Part shown: positions 19,949-32,105 of the stretch, piece by piece | Layout of the letters: the number at the start of each line of letters is the position of its first letter | Position numbering within the stretch: the stretch's first letter is position 1 | Assembly (NCBI GenBank): GCA_037447655.1 | Contig: JBBHKE010002480.1 | Span: forward strand, 407,459 to 471,458 | Direction: 5' to 3' | Length of the DNA: 64,000 nucleotides | Origin: Zygnema cylindricum | Taxonomy: Eukaryota > Streptophyta > Zygnematophyceae > Zygnematales > Zygnemataceae | Made by a program: the position numbers and the translations under genes | The notes under the pieces: generated by a model | The model's database searches: none | Seen by the model: the letters and a program-made list of their open reading frames with translations, nothing else | What the model was told of the DNA's origin: nothing

Positions 19949-21824
19949 ATGTTGAGCAGTTCATGTATCATCATGTAAAATAGTGATATAGTTCAATTTT
20001 GAGTTTTTCCTCCACTCTCAGTTTCAGTGGTCGTTAGTTTCATTTCGAGAACATATTTATGTATAGGAAGAGTGGTTACTCTTCTTTTAGCCGAATCAGT
20101 TTGATATAACTGTTGTTTTCAGTTTTGTTTTTGTATATAAAAGCATAATGTATTGCTTTTTGAACGGCGTCAGTCGTGTTATATTCCATGGTTGAATGTT
20201 TTATTGTGCGAATGTTTTGTTTTATATTGTGCTTTCATTTTTCTTGTTCTATTTGTGACATATACGTAATGTCTATGTATGTATGTATGATGCTTGATTG
20301 TGATATTTTGTGATATTTTGAAATGGTTAAATGATTGCACTAAAAAAAAGAGTGGAAAACGAAATGCACTTATTTAATTCACTATACCTCTCATCGCTAT
20401 TACAGGAATTATTAGTGTAAATGCGACATTAGAATTTACAATTGTAATTTAGTCTCGGGAGATGGAGGAGACACGTGTGATCTCCATAATATAGCGTGAT
20501 TGACACTGTTGTATGGTTTTCAGCTTAACTTGATAACTAATATATGCTCATAGTGGTGGGCGGTGTAGTTGTGACGGATCTCATATTAAATTAATCATGA
20601 TTGCTCTATCTTTCGAGAAAACCTATTACTCTAATTGTCAAGTCATTTCACATTCTCGTGAGGTGGCTTATATCGCCATGTTGATTTGTAGACAGGAAGG
20701 GTGTTTTCTCCATGATACATTCTGTCAGTTGAGATAGAGGGAAGGGGAGATGGGAGATGCAATGAAGATTCTTTTTTAGAATTAAGGTAAGGCTATAGAA
20801 ATTGGTATAGCAATGCTAACCTTTTCTAACACGTTGGATGTTGATAGTCTGTTAAGAATTGTCACAAAAAAACACCCTGAAAACCCTAATTGTTGGAGAT
20901 GGTTTGCAATGGTTACAGCTTCCCCTGTATGTTAAAAATGAGATATTATTGATAGATGACCTAATCGCACTGTTGCCTTGATCGAATAAGCAATATGATA
21001 CTTTTGTAGTGTTGATCTGAATAAAAAGGGGATATTAAACTAAGTGACGAGATGGTCACAAACTTAATACAAAAAATTGAATTGACTATGAAAAGGATAA
21101 AAACTTGAGCTCGTTTTGAGAAAGGAGTAACCAGGTGCAAACGAGATTGAGGCTATTGGAATCATGGAATCCTAGTTCTAAAGTGCAATAAATGAGACTA
21201 TGCATTTAAATTCAAACTTTAATCGTTATGTGGTTCAATTGCTTCAATTATTTTTTTCTAAGAATTGACATTTTTGCTTTTTTGTTTCTTTTGTTCTTAT
21301 TCAGCTTTAATCCTCAACTGTGTAGAATCTATTTGGAATAGAGCTCCTAAGGATAAAATTACACTCGGTGCTCTTTCATAGCGTTTCTAGTCGCACTATT
21401 TGCGTTACTATACGTGCAAAATGAGCTGTAGTGCGAATCGTACATACAAACCGTGCGAAAATGTTGCCAAGGTCGCTGAAAGTGGTCTCCGTACGAGGAT
21501 CCGTCCAGTTAAAACATTTTTCAGCTTCGTAACTGAAATCGAATCTTCCATTAGGCAGTGTGCCTATGCGTTAAAGTGTTTTTTCTCTCGTTTTCCCACA
21601 AAATGGGACCTGCAACGAGAGAATTTTACGTCGGACGAAAAATGTGTGAGAACCAAAGTACATTTTGCGTCATCGTGTAACTTTGAAATGTACTTTAATT
21701 TGGCGTTATTATATTTTCGACCCACTGCCACGTCATACCATCTCATCTTCAAACTTGTATTAAAATTGACTCGCGAGGTGATTTTATTAAAAGTAATAGC
21801 TGATCCACAATGACGAAAATGTTA
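19949..21824. other. 3' flank of the CipC-like gene and gene-free sequence
   Basis: The region starts with a probable 3' UTR containing TATGTATGTATGTATG (about 20275) and GTGATATTTT repeats. No protein or RNA gene was recognised. The frame at 21400-21813 has no family similarity and overlaps the border of a dispersed repeat. Confidence 0.5.
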
Positions 21825-22100
21825 TCGCACGCGTCACGCGTCTTTGAAAATTTCTGCAAACGAGGGAGAGTACACCCTATATTTTCTTGCTTGTCGTCAC
21901 GCGCATGTACGTAGAAAAATGATGAGCATGTACGGAAAAAAGTATGCGAGGGTCTCGGACCCCCACTTTCACTCATGGGTCCTTTGTAAACGTTTCCGTC
22001 GTCCGAGTCTCTCCCCTCCTCCTCACTTTACCCCTCTTCTCTACCTCTTATCTGAATAAAATACAACAATAATGGTATGAAATAAAAGATATATATTTTT
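21825..22100 (+). repeat. Dispersed repeat, copy 2 (partner at 5105)
   Basis: It has the same ordered blocks as the copy at 5105-5350, including CGAGGGAGAGTACA, CGTCACGCGCATGTACG, GGGTCTCGGACCCCCACTTT and ATGAAATAAAAGATATA. A short internal duplication of GCATGTACG is present in this copy only. Confidence 0.65.
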
Positions 22101-23179
22101 TATTTTCTTTGAATACCTTTGGTCATATTTTGACGGCATATCGAATGATAAAAGATAAAAAAAAAAAATCGGGAAGCCATGGCGTAAATTTTTCGTACTA
22201 ATGACATCACAGGTAGCATGAATTCGGAATGTCACAAAACCCTACACATCTACAAAGTCACAAAAAACTCAAACTTGTCTCTACAGATGGTTGTAGCGTC
22301 ACTAACATTTTTCGTGGTCGTCTTCAATCATCATTGTGACGGTTGTAGACGACTACCAAACTCGCGACAATTGATGACGTTTACAAAAGAGCGATGGTTG
22401 TAGACGTCTATTTTCTTGTGACATTGTTGATGTTTAGGGTTTGTGACATTTTGACGCCATGCACACTTGTGATAGCGTCGACGTCACTAAACTTTCCACC
22501 ATGGTTTCCCGATTTGATTTTTTCGTCTTTTCTCTTTACTTGCCATCAAAAAACGCTAAAATTTAGTAATACGTGTTAGATTCAAATTTGTAATCGGCCG
22601 TTGCGTATCTGTCGCGTGGCCGTCTAGTTTGTCTTTTGTTGTTTCGTGTAAAATTGTTTACGTTATTTTGGAGTTGAGGTGGCGGTTCGACAATTCCCAC
22701 ATTGAGAGGGGGATTGTTAGGTTTTACATTGTGGGATTTGTCGTTAGCGTCGGTTGTCAATTTACGTCTTGTTTAAGTGTTGATTTTGTTCGTTGGAGTT
22801 ATGTGTCTTGTCTTATTCGAAGTGTATGTACGGAGGGTCCCGGTCATTGTACGGTTTTGTGTCGCAGTGATCGTAGTGGTCTTTTGGTGAGGTAGTACTC
22901 TTTCGTAGTATGTTGCCGGCGCGCGTTTTTTGCGCCGCGTCTGATTGGTTAATTTGTAGTTAGGTACTCAGTGGTACTTTTGAGGTCCTGCGTCTTATTG
23001 GTTCATTGGTACTTTTGGGTGAATCGAACGACCGCGAAGATTGACGAAGTTTCGCTTCGCGACGCACGATTCTATTCCGGTCCAATGTGGAGATTTGTCT
23101 TTTGAGTTGCGGCGTACATTTGTACGGCCGATTACGTTTTACTTTGTCATGGAGTTTCGGTTGGCTTTCACGGAGTTTC
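22101..23179. other. No gene recognised
   Basis: AT-rich sequence without clear coding signal. It becomes more GC-rich from about 22880 toward the truncated non-LTR element. Confidence 0.45.
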
Positions 23180-24670
23180 CTTTTGACCGACTTTGACGAA
23201 AAACTTTTTAGCGTGCTTCACCACATCGTTGGGCATGGGATTTTTGATCGGCCGGAGGGCTCGTTTGCCCGCCAACAAGCAAGTCTCCCTATTTCTAATG
23301 GCGGCTTAGGTTTGATTCCTGTGGCTAGCGTTGCTCCGGCGGCCTATTTGGGTAGTTGGGCTTTGGTGGCACCTTCCATCACCTCTCGCTTTATCGTCGA
23401 TGACGTTCCAATTCTAGCTCAGGTGGTCCCTAAGGTGGAGGAAAAGCTTTTTCCTTTTCATGAGACCCTTCTCTCTGCGCGTGCACTGCTCCCGCCTAAT
23501 GCACGAAACCAGGTTCCACCTTTTCCAACTCTTATTTCGGACAACAACTTCCATCTCCAACAGCGCATAACTGAGCAATTGGCAGTCGCTGAATTCCATA
23601 ACCTTTTGAACGCGCTACCTTCTGCTCAATCGCGGGCTCGACTGCGTTCGTGTTCTGGACCGGGGGCAGGTGCGTGGTTGCAAGCCACGCTGGTTTTTTC
23701 AACACTTCGTTTGACTTTGGATCAGTTCACATCTGCCCTACGTCTACACTTGGGTTTGCCTCACCCTGCTCTTCTTGGGCGACCCCATTGTGTTTGTAAT
23801 CACCCTATCGACCCAGACGGGATTCATGTACTACGTTGCCCTAGGGGTGGTGAACGTACTGTTGCGCATGATTTGGTTCACCACGCAATTGCTGCAATTA
23901 GCACATAAGCAGGTTACACCGTGAGGCGCGAAGTTTCTCATGTACTACCTCCTCGCTCCCAGTCTAACGACCTTCGAAGTCCTCGGGTTGACTTGGTTTT
24001 CCTCCATGGGACTGGGAGGACTTTGGGTGATGTCGTACTCACGGATCCGACTGGGACCCACGTTTCTTCTCGCGCGGCGGTGCATACATGTGTGGCGGCT
24101 CGGGACGCAGCAACTACTAAGGAAAAGGATTACGCTCACCGAGACCCTGCGGACCAATTTGTGCCATTTGCTGCAGAAATTTTCGGTACTTTACACAAGT
24201 CTTTTGATGATTTTCTTCATAAGTGTGCAAAGAAGACATTTGATTTCCGTGGTTCCAGGAGCCCTCCCCCGAGCCTTCTTGTTGCTTTTTACCGTCAACG
24301 GGTATCAATAACTCTTCAACGAGCGCAAGCTGCTGCCCTTCTACTGCGGAGCACGGTGGCGGATGACACGCGCGGCCTCTCAGATCTTCCACCACGAGAT
24401 CCAATCCACATCCACGATCTTCGGGGGTGTGGGGTTTAGTTGGGTAGGGTTGTGTAGTGAATTTGTGTAGTGTCATCTTTAGTAAATTTGTTTCATTTAG
24501 GCAGTTTTTCTAGTTAGATTTGGTGTTTTCACATGCTTTCTTTTCCTTGGTTTCCTTTGGCTATTTTTTAGCACTAAGCGTTTTTTCCCTTTTTTTGAAA
24601 CCCTTTGTACTTTGATGGTTTTTTCCATCGCACTTTTTGAAATAAAGTTGTACTCTCTTAAAAACAAAAT
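23180..24670 (+). mobile_element. Non-LTR retrotransposon copy 2, lacking the RT domain
   Basis: Two frames (23087-23908 and 23921-24439), separated by a nonsense codon at 23906-23908, encode only the post-RT region of this family. Marks include SNGGLGLIPVASVAPAAYLG, HPIDPDGIHVLRC, then RVDLVFLHG, LGDVVLTDPTG, AARDAATTKEKDYAHRD and FVPFAAEIFG. The protein ends RGCGV at 24439. It diverges clearly from copies 1, 3 and 4, so it is a different subfamily. The 3' UTR ends TTGAAATAAAGTTGTACTCTC followed by A-rich sequence. The RT was lost by 5' truncation. Confidence 0.75.
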
Positions 24671-24909
24671 TGTTATTTATGTTTGTGACGATTGTACACG
24701 TGGACAATACCTGTGGCAATTGTCAACGTCTACAATCTGCGTTGTCGCACGTTATTTATTGTAACTGCTTGTGACGTCCCATGTCTTTACGTGACATTGT
24801 AGACGTTCGGTCTCTCAGCCGTATCCTCTTCATGGTTGAAGAAGATGCGCTTTGCTTTGGAAGTTTGGAACGCAATGAAAAATAGAGAATCTTCACTAAA
24901 ATCCAGAGT

Positions 24910-25384
24910 ACTTCAAAGCATAGTTCAAAAGTAGGTGACCGTACGCCTAGACAATATGCCTATTGTATGCAAAACATACAATATGGCCTTAAGACCCATA
25001 TTGTATTGGCCACAAAATGAAATAAAATTGTAAGAGGGTTGAGTTGCGCATGGATCGATAGAGAATTAAACATCATGTCTAAAATTGAAAAAAACATTGG
25101 ACAAAAAAATATTTTTCTGTGAGTTTTGAGCGACTTTTTATTTAAACCGTCAGATTTGGTCGATCTGACGGTCGTTGATGAAAGTAACGATCTAAGAAGA
25201 TCACATGAAAATCCCATAACACAACTAACGATAGGACTATCGTCAGATTCGGACGATCAAACGGTCGCTGATGAAAGTAGCGATTTAAGAAGATCACATG
25301 GAAAGCTCGTAACACAACTTACGCTAAAGGCGGCCTACAAAAGGCCTACCAAAAAACGCCTACTTTTGAACTATGCTTCAAAGT
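24910..25384. repeat. 26-bp imperfect inverted repeats enclosing an ORF
   Basis: ACTTCAAAGCATAGTTCAAA continuing AGTAGG at 24910-24935 is the reverse complement of 25359-25384 with two mismatches. The 475-bp interval between the outer edges contains the start of the ORF at 25126. This could be a small DNA element or a hairpin-forming inverted duplication. No target duplication was established. Confidence 0.6.
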
Positions 25385-25476
25385 ACAAGTTACATGGGCT
25401 CATACCCCGAGGCGAAAAAAGACAAATTGTCAAGATTGTATGCCTGGTAATGAAGGTTAGGTACGGTACACCGTGA
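25126..25476 (+). CDS. Hypothetical 116-residue ORF with an internal 93-bp duplication
   Basis: The frame contains two tandem copies of a 31-residue unit (VVDESNDLRRSHENPITQLT and VADESSDLRRSHGKLVTQLT) with a DNA period of 93 bp (starts 25149 and 25242). A basic tail, AAYKRPTKKRLLLNYASKYK, follows. Differences between the units include silent changes, but no homologue is recognised. The stop lies inside the TA-flanked element that begins at 25467, so the natural C-terminus may have been altered. It may simply be an open frame within a repeat. Confidence 0.3.
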   Translation: MSDFLFKPSDLVDLTVVDESNDLRRSHENPITQLTIGLSSDSDDQTVADESSDLRRSHGKLVTQLTLKAAYKRPTKKRLLLNYASKYKLHGLIPRGEKRQIVKIVCLVMKVRYGTP

Positions 25477-25669
25477 ATCGTTATTAGCCTTATGTACGCT
25501 ATATCGGCACCCCAAAATTTTGACATTGATAATTTAAATATAATAAACTACATTATTTAAAGACGTGGACCATAATCTGCCACGTTTCCAAGCACTAAAT
25601 TAGAATGAATGACGCTAATTATTTCTTTACACTAATAATTTTTATACGCTAATAACGATTCAAGGTGTA
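25467..25669. mobile_element. TA-flanked inverted-repeat element, copy C
   Basis: It starts TACACCGTGAATCGTTATTAG and ends CTAATAACGATTCAAGGTGTA, 203 bp, with TA at both ends. It is nearly identical to copy B at 12010-12211, suggesting relatively recent spread of this subgroup. Confidence 0.87.
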
Positions 25670-28435
25670 GCATGGTCGCCCGCCGTAGCATGCCACGTTT
25701 AATTTTTAACCTGAAAGCCCACAGGAATGTCACATCTTGCCACGAGATCATTCCATAAACATCCCTATTCTATGTTTGTACATTCATCGATTGGTTTCAA
25801 TTTGTTTGAACGACTTTAAAGTATTCATGACAATTACGAATCTTGATTTTTTGTCTTCCATTTTCATGCCCTAAATCTGTTGCGTGGTTCACACTTGAAA
25901 AAAGGGAAAACGGTATGGTATGAAAACGGTACTTTTGTTTGTCCACCGTAAACTGGCATGTGACGCTAGTCTATGTCAGCTAGCGTGTCGTGATATGAGC
26001 CACTTGTCCGTACGAGAAGTAAATGCTTTGCGGACATGATATGTACGAAGCCTTTCAAATCAAACTGTATTACCACGCAAACGTTTGTACAGACCGATAA
26101 TAACCCCCGGAGGACCTTTAGACATGCCCAAAAAAAAATCCTCGGGCGCTTGAAAAAAAAAATTGCAAAGGACTAAGCGGACAACTCACACGAATCATGT
26201 TTTACTTTCACTTTCAACGTCCCAATTTTTTTGATAAACCTAGCAAAACTTTCCCAAGCAAAGGCTCTTCTTTTATCCCTGTTTTTCCTGACAACCTCTT
26301 TCCGTTGCTAGTCGCCGCTCGCTCTCAAGGTTTGTTTACCCTCTCCCTTTTCTTGGTTGTCTTTTTTTCTTGACAACTTAATTTTAAATCTGCAACTTTT
26401 GATGAATGTTTAGATTTTAAGGTTAATTCTGTTGCAGTCTGTCATACAGAAACTGTACTAACAAACTAAAAAGCTTCGTATTTATAAAGATTTAGACTTT
26501 TTATAATTTTTAATTCATGCTCATAAATTTCAATATAAATATAACCGTTAGTTTTTGTAAATTACGCTAAAATTTGTTTAAATTTATAAGGTGAATCTTC
26601 TAAATTTTGATAGATACTATTAATAAGCCGCTGTAAGGTTATATTTGATTTATGTACAAATTTTGAGAGTTATGTACTTTTTGTAAACAATGTTACACTA
26701 TGGAAAGTTCAAGTCCATTAAAAACACGTTACCAAATGTCAATATTTAGAACGCAAAATGGTACCTATTGAGCCGTCTTTCAGGGTGGTTCTAACAGTAT
26801 TGTTGATTGCATTTTCCGTTGAGGCTAAAAAATACATAATCGATGGCGGATTCCTTGATATCAGCGATCGGTTGTCTTATTTTCTTGCTGTCTTTGTCTC
26901 TTTCTGTCTCTTTTGTCTCCGTTAAATTCTTTCTATATCTCTTTCTATCTTCTTTCCTATCTCTTTCTCCCTCTTTTATGTCCCTTTCTGTCTCTCTTTC
27001 TCTCTCTTTCTCTTTTTTTTTAAAGAATTGTTGCATTGCTAAAGTAGACATCCTCTTGACGATTCCTCCCCCCCCATACCCCCCTTCCTCCTCCTCCTCC
27101 TCTTTCTCCTCCTCCTCCCCGCCTACTCCTCCTCCCCCTCCTCCACCACCTCCCTCTCCTCCTCCTGTTTTGGTGCAACACTTAATGGTGCAACTCCTAA
27201 TAGGATTTTTCAGGCATGAGCCTACTCTGGGGTTCACAAGGAATCTTGCAGCTAAAGTGAAATACGAAAGGGAGTTTTCAAGAGGAAAAAGGGCTAAGGA
27301 AAATACTGTATCATTTCAAGATTCAATCAGACTGTGGATCTGTCATTCCATAGATGTATTAAGTAAAATCAGATTAGGAGGAGTCTAAGTTTGCATTCAT
27401 GGGCTCTGTTTATTTATACATAAATAGGCTTTGAGGTTTTGTGCCATTTTGTCCCTTTTAGACATCAAAATTTTCGGCCTTCCAAGTTATCAATCAGATT
27501 GGTCTGAGCTGTACCTTCAATATTTCAAATTTGTGGACTTGGTTGTATTGAGCGATATGTAGTTATTTTCGAAAGGTTGCATAGGCATGCAACTAATATT
27601 GTGATTCTTTTGACCATTTTACATTATCTGCAGTAAAGCTTTCATGAAAATGGAGTTTTCATGGATGTTTTGGTACATAAAGCCATTTTCACATGCTTGT
27701 GGAAAAGATCGAAGTTTTATTTTAAACTTACGATATAGGAAGATTTCTTCGGAAAGGGCAAGCCTGGTGGTATCAAACTAATTTCTATTGGTAATGTTTA
27801 GAACGAAGGTATTCGTCAAATGCAAATTTTTGTGGCTAAGATATGTTTTATTGCAACAAGGTATGTGAATCTTCGATTGGGGTACACACCTAAAATCCGA
27901 AAAACGTGGTAACACGTGGTTTTATGAAGTAATGTTGCCACACAAACTATGTATGGAAATGATTGATGTTTATGACAGTGATACAATTGTTCACCAAAGA
28001 AGTTTGAAAATTGGTTTGTCGGTACAAGGAAGCCAAAAAGTAGCCATTTTTCCACCAAACTTTAGAACTGAATGAACAAGGTACGATGAAGGGGCGAATT
28101 ACAAGCCTGCTTTAACGCTTTTTCAATGAGACAATTTTCTTACAAAACCTTTTTTGCAAGACGCCTGTGCACAACAGAGCTCTTACGTGTAGACACGTGT
28201 ATTCACGTTCCAACATCTTACCTTATGCTGTGCACCTTCCACCACATACTTTCACACCTACTTTGCTTCTCTTTGCTCCTCCGAACCTTGTTTTTTATGC
28301 TGCATAGCAAAACTCTACTCGGTCACTTCTACCAAAAATAACCTCCGACAATGGAATTTATTAGAGGCACATATAGTCATATAGATGAAATCTAAGGGTT
28401 AGACTCATGTATGATGTAGGAAATTTAGCTTTAAC
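25670..28435. other. Gene-free stretch with a CTCC-rich microsatellite
   Basis: A (CTCC/CTC)n tract at about 27060-27170 makes several frames spuriously open. Short broken frames at 27600-28080 have no recognisable family. No RNA gene was seen. Confidence 0.5.
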
Positions 28436-29492
28436 TGAAACTCTGAGACCTCCATAAGTCCTCAAAGTGGACAGCTTCTAAGAAGCCTCTAGGATAATCC
28501 TGACCCCTTTGTGTTTCAGCAAGAATAACTGCCACCCTGTCAGACAAACACTCTGACCACTTGCACCCATGTGAAGGCAAGACTCCCGTGATTCGATAGC
28601 AAAAAGAATCTCTGATTTTGCTCCCCTGAACAGTAAGTTATGGAGGGTCAAAGTTGACCTTTTGTACAGAAGCTATCTCGGAGAGAGGGTCCTATCTCCA
28701 AATTTTTCTAAGTCCTATCTCTCTCACAGACTCTATCTACTGATGTACGGAACCAATCAGAATACAGTTATGTACCCAAAAGTACAGCTGCCGGAGTACT
28801 TTATCTACGGACATTGTACGACATGCCCTAAATCTTTGACACATGTTATATCCGGATTCGGTGCCATAATCTCCGGAGGTTCCACGATCCAATGTAATTA
28901 CGCCACGCGTCATCCGATGTGGCGATGGCCACAAACCGCCGAAATCTTCTTCCGCGATCTCGACGCTAATTCCGGCCGTCTGATTAGAATCAAATTTAAT
29001 TGTAGCCGTAATAAATACATGCGCGGTATTCGTTTCACTTAAGAAATAAATGCGCGGTATTGATTTCTTACTTGTACCGTATTCCGTACTTATACATTAC
29101 CGGATCTATGTATACCGTAAACAATTACAGTTAAATGATTTATCCTACGTTTACATGTTTAAATAAATATCAAATTATATACTACGTAATGTTATATCTA
29201 GAGTTAACGGCTAAGGCTACCAGCTACTTCCTATCTGCTGGCCAGTAGGTACAATGATCAATTCCTGTCGCCGGCACATTCCTTTTAAATAAATAAACCC
29301 TAACTAATATAAATTTCCCGTAAACCTCTGGATAGTCTAGGTAGCCATGGCTCTAGCTCCCTCTTCAATTTCACAGTGACTGCGACAAGTTTGAGAGTTT
29401 GGAGAGAGAAGTTAGAGGTAGACTGCCTCAGCTTCTTTCTATATTTCTATTTAGACCTAGAAAATACTAAAAATGTACCATTAATTTCTACA
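28436..29492 (-). repeat. Copia 3' LTR
   Basis: 1057 bp; pair of 32106-33161. In element orientation it follows a purine-rich tract AAATAAGGGGAG, the probable plus-strand primer at about 29493-29504. Confidence 0.9.
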
Positions 29493-29505
29493 CTCCCCTT
29501 ATTTT

Positions 29506-30144
29506 CTAGTCAATCTTTAATTTCAGACCGCACTTCTCCCTGCAGAAAATTAGCTTAGGGGAAGGCACAGGTTTGGTCATCATATCTGCTACCATCTCAC
29601 TATCTGGTCTATATTCTAAAATGATTATTTTGTTTTCTACTTTCTCTCTTACAAAGTTGAGTCTGATGTCCATTACTAACTTCATATATTTGAAGGGATC
29701 CACACACTTTCTTTCATTCATAACTACTAGATGCTTTACTACGATTATATCTTCCCTTTTTAGATCATAAACTCTATATTCTTTAACATCCTCATCATAT
29801 CCTAATAAGTATCCCGGTTTTCCTTTAGGATCTAGCTTCCAATTGGACAGATCAGTATCTAGACTGAATACTTGATTGTCGAAAACCTTTAAGGGAGATA
29901 TGTTTGGTTTCCGGCCTGTCCTTTTTTTTAAAGGTGTTTGATCTTTTATAGCTGAAGTAAGAACTCTATTCTTGAGGTAATTATCATAGTTCATTGTTTC
30001 TGCCCAAAACCTTTTTCCTATTTTTTTATCTGACAACATACTTCTAGCACTATCACTTAGTGTTCTATTTAACCTTTCAGCTACCCCATTTTGTTCCAGA
30101 TTTTCTGGAACTGTCTTTTGGTGTTGGACCCTATCTTCCTTCAA
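29506..30144 (-). pseudogene. Copia integrase C-terminal part fused to the RNase H tail
   Basis: The frame has integrase marks NGVAERLNRTLSDSARSML and KRFWAETMNY, then the C-terminal GKPGYLLGYDEDVKEYRVYD. After VDPFKYMKLV it passes directly into MDIRLNFVREKVENK and PDSEMVADMMTKPVP, the last part of a copia RNase H. The related element at 41108 has its RT at 44920-45790, so about 1 kb or more has been removed in frame here. The upstream integrase core is broken from 30145 to 30245. Confidence 0.85.
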
Positions 30145-30244
30145 AAAATCCTCAAACTGGTTAGAAGTATACTCTCCACCATTGTCACTCCTTACTCTCT
30201 TGATTGGAGTTTCATGGAGTTTTTCGCTCCACGCTTTATATTGT

Positions 30245-30580
30245 CTAAAACAATCCTGAGCTTCTGAACTTGTTTTTCAAAAAATACACTTGGGTATACC
30301 GAGACCAATCAGCAGTTATAGTCATCATAAATCTCTTCCCCCCCGGTGAGGGCACTTTAGCCGGTCCCCAAATATCTGTGTGTACTAGATCTAGAAGATT
30401 TTCTCCCTTATAGGTGGCTGATTTAGGAAAGGGTAATCTGTGTGCTTTACCGTGAGCACATCCACTACAATCACTTATATCATCACTCTCACTGAACTGA
30501 ATCCCTTCTACCACTCCCATCTTTTTCATCTCTCTTAACTTATCTAGATTCACATGCCCAAGCCTCTTATGCCACATCAT
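30245..30580 (-). pseudogene. Copia GAG-pre-integrase and integrase N-terminal part
   Basis: MMWHKRLGHVNLDKL, CSGCAHGKAHRLPF and DLVHTDIWGPAKVPSPGGKR are the HHCC zinc-binding and catalytic-core start of a copia integrase. The first catalytic Asp (HTDIWGP) is present. The frame ends early through a shift near 30250. Confidence 0.85.
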
Positions 30581-30607
30581 AATATCATGAACACCAGCAT
30601 AATAAAG

Positions 30608-31414
30608 TTACTTCGTTTCATTACTAAAAATCAGCCTAAACATCCCATGGCTACCTTTCTCAACAATGAAATAGACATCCGCCTCAAAACTAGCAGTAAA
30701 GACTCCTTCCCTAATGCTAGTGAAAAAACCCTTATCATCTAATATAGATGTAGAGATAAGGTTTTTGTTCAGCTCCGGAATAAACAATACATCGGAGAAT
30801 GTTAATATGGATGTCTTTCTTTCTACTAACACTTTCAGATCTACTGATCCTACAAGAGTAGTGGTGACTATCCTCCCATCCCCGTACTCTATCTCTACGC
30901 TGGGAATCTTTCTTATCTTACTGAACAGGTGCCTATCCTTACACATGTGCATGGAGGCACCTGAATCTACAATCCAGCCTGCTTCACCTTTCAATCCACC
31001 GTAAGCACATTTTTGCCTTCGTGGAATTTCGACCTCATTTTTCGCCTCCAACTCTTCATCCAAAAGGAGCTCATCGTCCTTGTCCTCGGATTCCGCCTCA
31101 AGTAATTGTGTGACAAGGGCCTTTTTCTTTCCTCTTGGGGTACCACCAGTCTGCCCCTCCTTTAACCGAAGCTCGGTTAGCTTAGTGCACTCTGCCATAT
31201 AGTGCCCCGGTTTCTTACAAAAATGACATAAACCTTTGGGAGCCCTTGGTTCAAACTCGTCGGCCTGTTTTTTCTGCTCCCTACCCCCATAGTTTCCGAC
31301 CAGTTTTCGGGATTCCTTGTTCCTCCAATAAGTCGCTCTTGCCAAGGCTTGGCCACTCTTTCCTCCCCTTCGGATCTCAATTGTATTCTCTCGAACGAGA
31401 ATCATCCCTACCAC
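30608..31414 (-). pseudogene. Copia Gag zinc knuckle and aspartic protease
   Basis: CHFCKKPGHYMAEC is a CX2CX4HX4C zinc knuckle of the nucleocapsid. WIVDSGASMHMCKDRHLF holds the DSGA protease active site, and YGDGRIVTTTLVGSVDLKV follows as usual. The frame is open but separated from the upstream gag frame by a break at about 31415-31421. Confidence 0.85.
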
Positions 31415-31420
31415 GTAGTT

Positions 31421-31885
31421 CTATATCCACCTTGAGTCTGGCAAGTCCTGCACACGGTTGACTATGTTCTCAAACTCATCAGGTAACTTCATCATTAAAT
31501 AGTTAACCTTTTCTTTTTCACTAAAATCTTTTCCCGCACTCTCTAGCTCCATGAAGAGTGTAGCAAGCTTATTGCAAAAATCCAACATATTTCCCCCTTT
31601 GTATACATACTTCTTAACTTTCTGATCAGCCAACTGTTGTTGTTGAATCGTACTACTTCGGTACATCTCTATGAGAGCCATCCAAAGATCGGATGCCCTT
31701 TCTACCTGCAAATGAGGACATACAAGTCCTTGAGTGAGATGGCGTAGGATGAAGTGCTTTGCCGCCATATTGTTGAAGTCCCAAATTTCAGTATCATTCT
31801 CTTCGTTCCTCGGAATAGGTGACATGAATGCCGAACCAGTTGCTATTGGTGTGGTCGTCTCCTTCTCCTTTCCTTTGTCCACCAC
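31421..31885 (-). pseudogene. Copia Gag capsid region
   Basis: The frame resembles the copia UBN2/Gag capsid domain: WDFNNMAAKHFILRHLTQG, ASDLWMALIEMYRSSTIQQQ and the typical FMELESAGKDFSEKEKVNYL then MMKLPDEFENIV. Homologous gag occurs at 42398-42850 and 59815-60070. Confidence 0.8.
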
Positions 31886-32090
31886 CTCTCCTTCTTTTGT
31901 TTCCTGCGTTCAAGGTGGATCCTCTTTCCTGATGAATCTGTTTCCTTCAAACCTTGGAGGAATTTCAAGACTTGATGGACGCCCCAACCGTCCACTCACT
32001 ATCCCCCAAAACCTTTTTTCGCATAGAGATCCTTTCATCATACTTTCCTAGTATATGAATCGAGTTCCATTAAAGATTGGTACCCTAGAG

Positions 32091-32105
32091 GGTGGGGCCA
32101 TAACC
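32091..32105 (-). promoter_or_regulatory. Copia minus-strand primer-binding site
   Basis: On the minus strand, directly after the LTR end TTTCA, the sequence is GGTTATGGCCCCACC. The related element has GGTTATGGGCCCACC at 42178. This resembles the complement of the anticodon region of initiator tRNA-Met, as used by Drosophila copia (half-tRNA priming), rather than the usual 3'-end TGGTATCAGAGC. Confidence 0.65.

Noticed and set aside
27600-28080. Possible piggyBac-like transposase fragment
   Set aside because: A few residues looked suggestive, but no ordered motif set or termini could be found.
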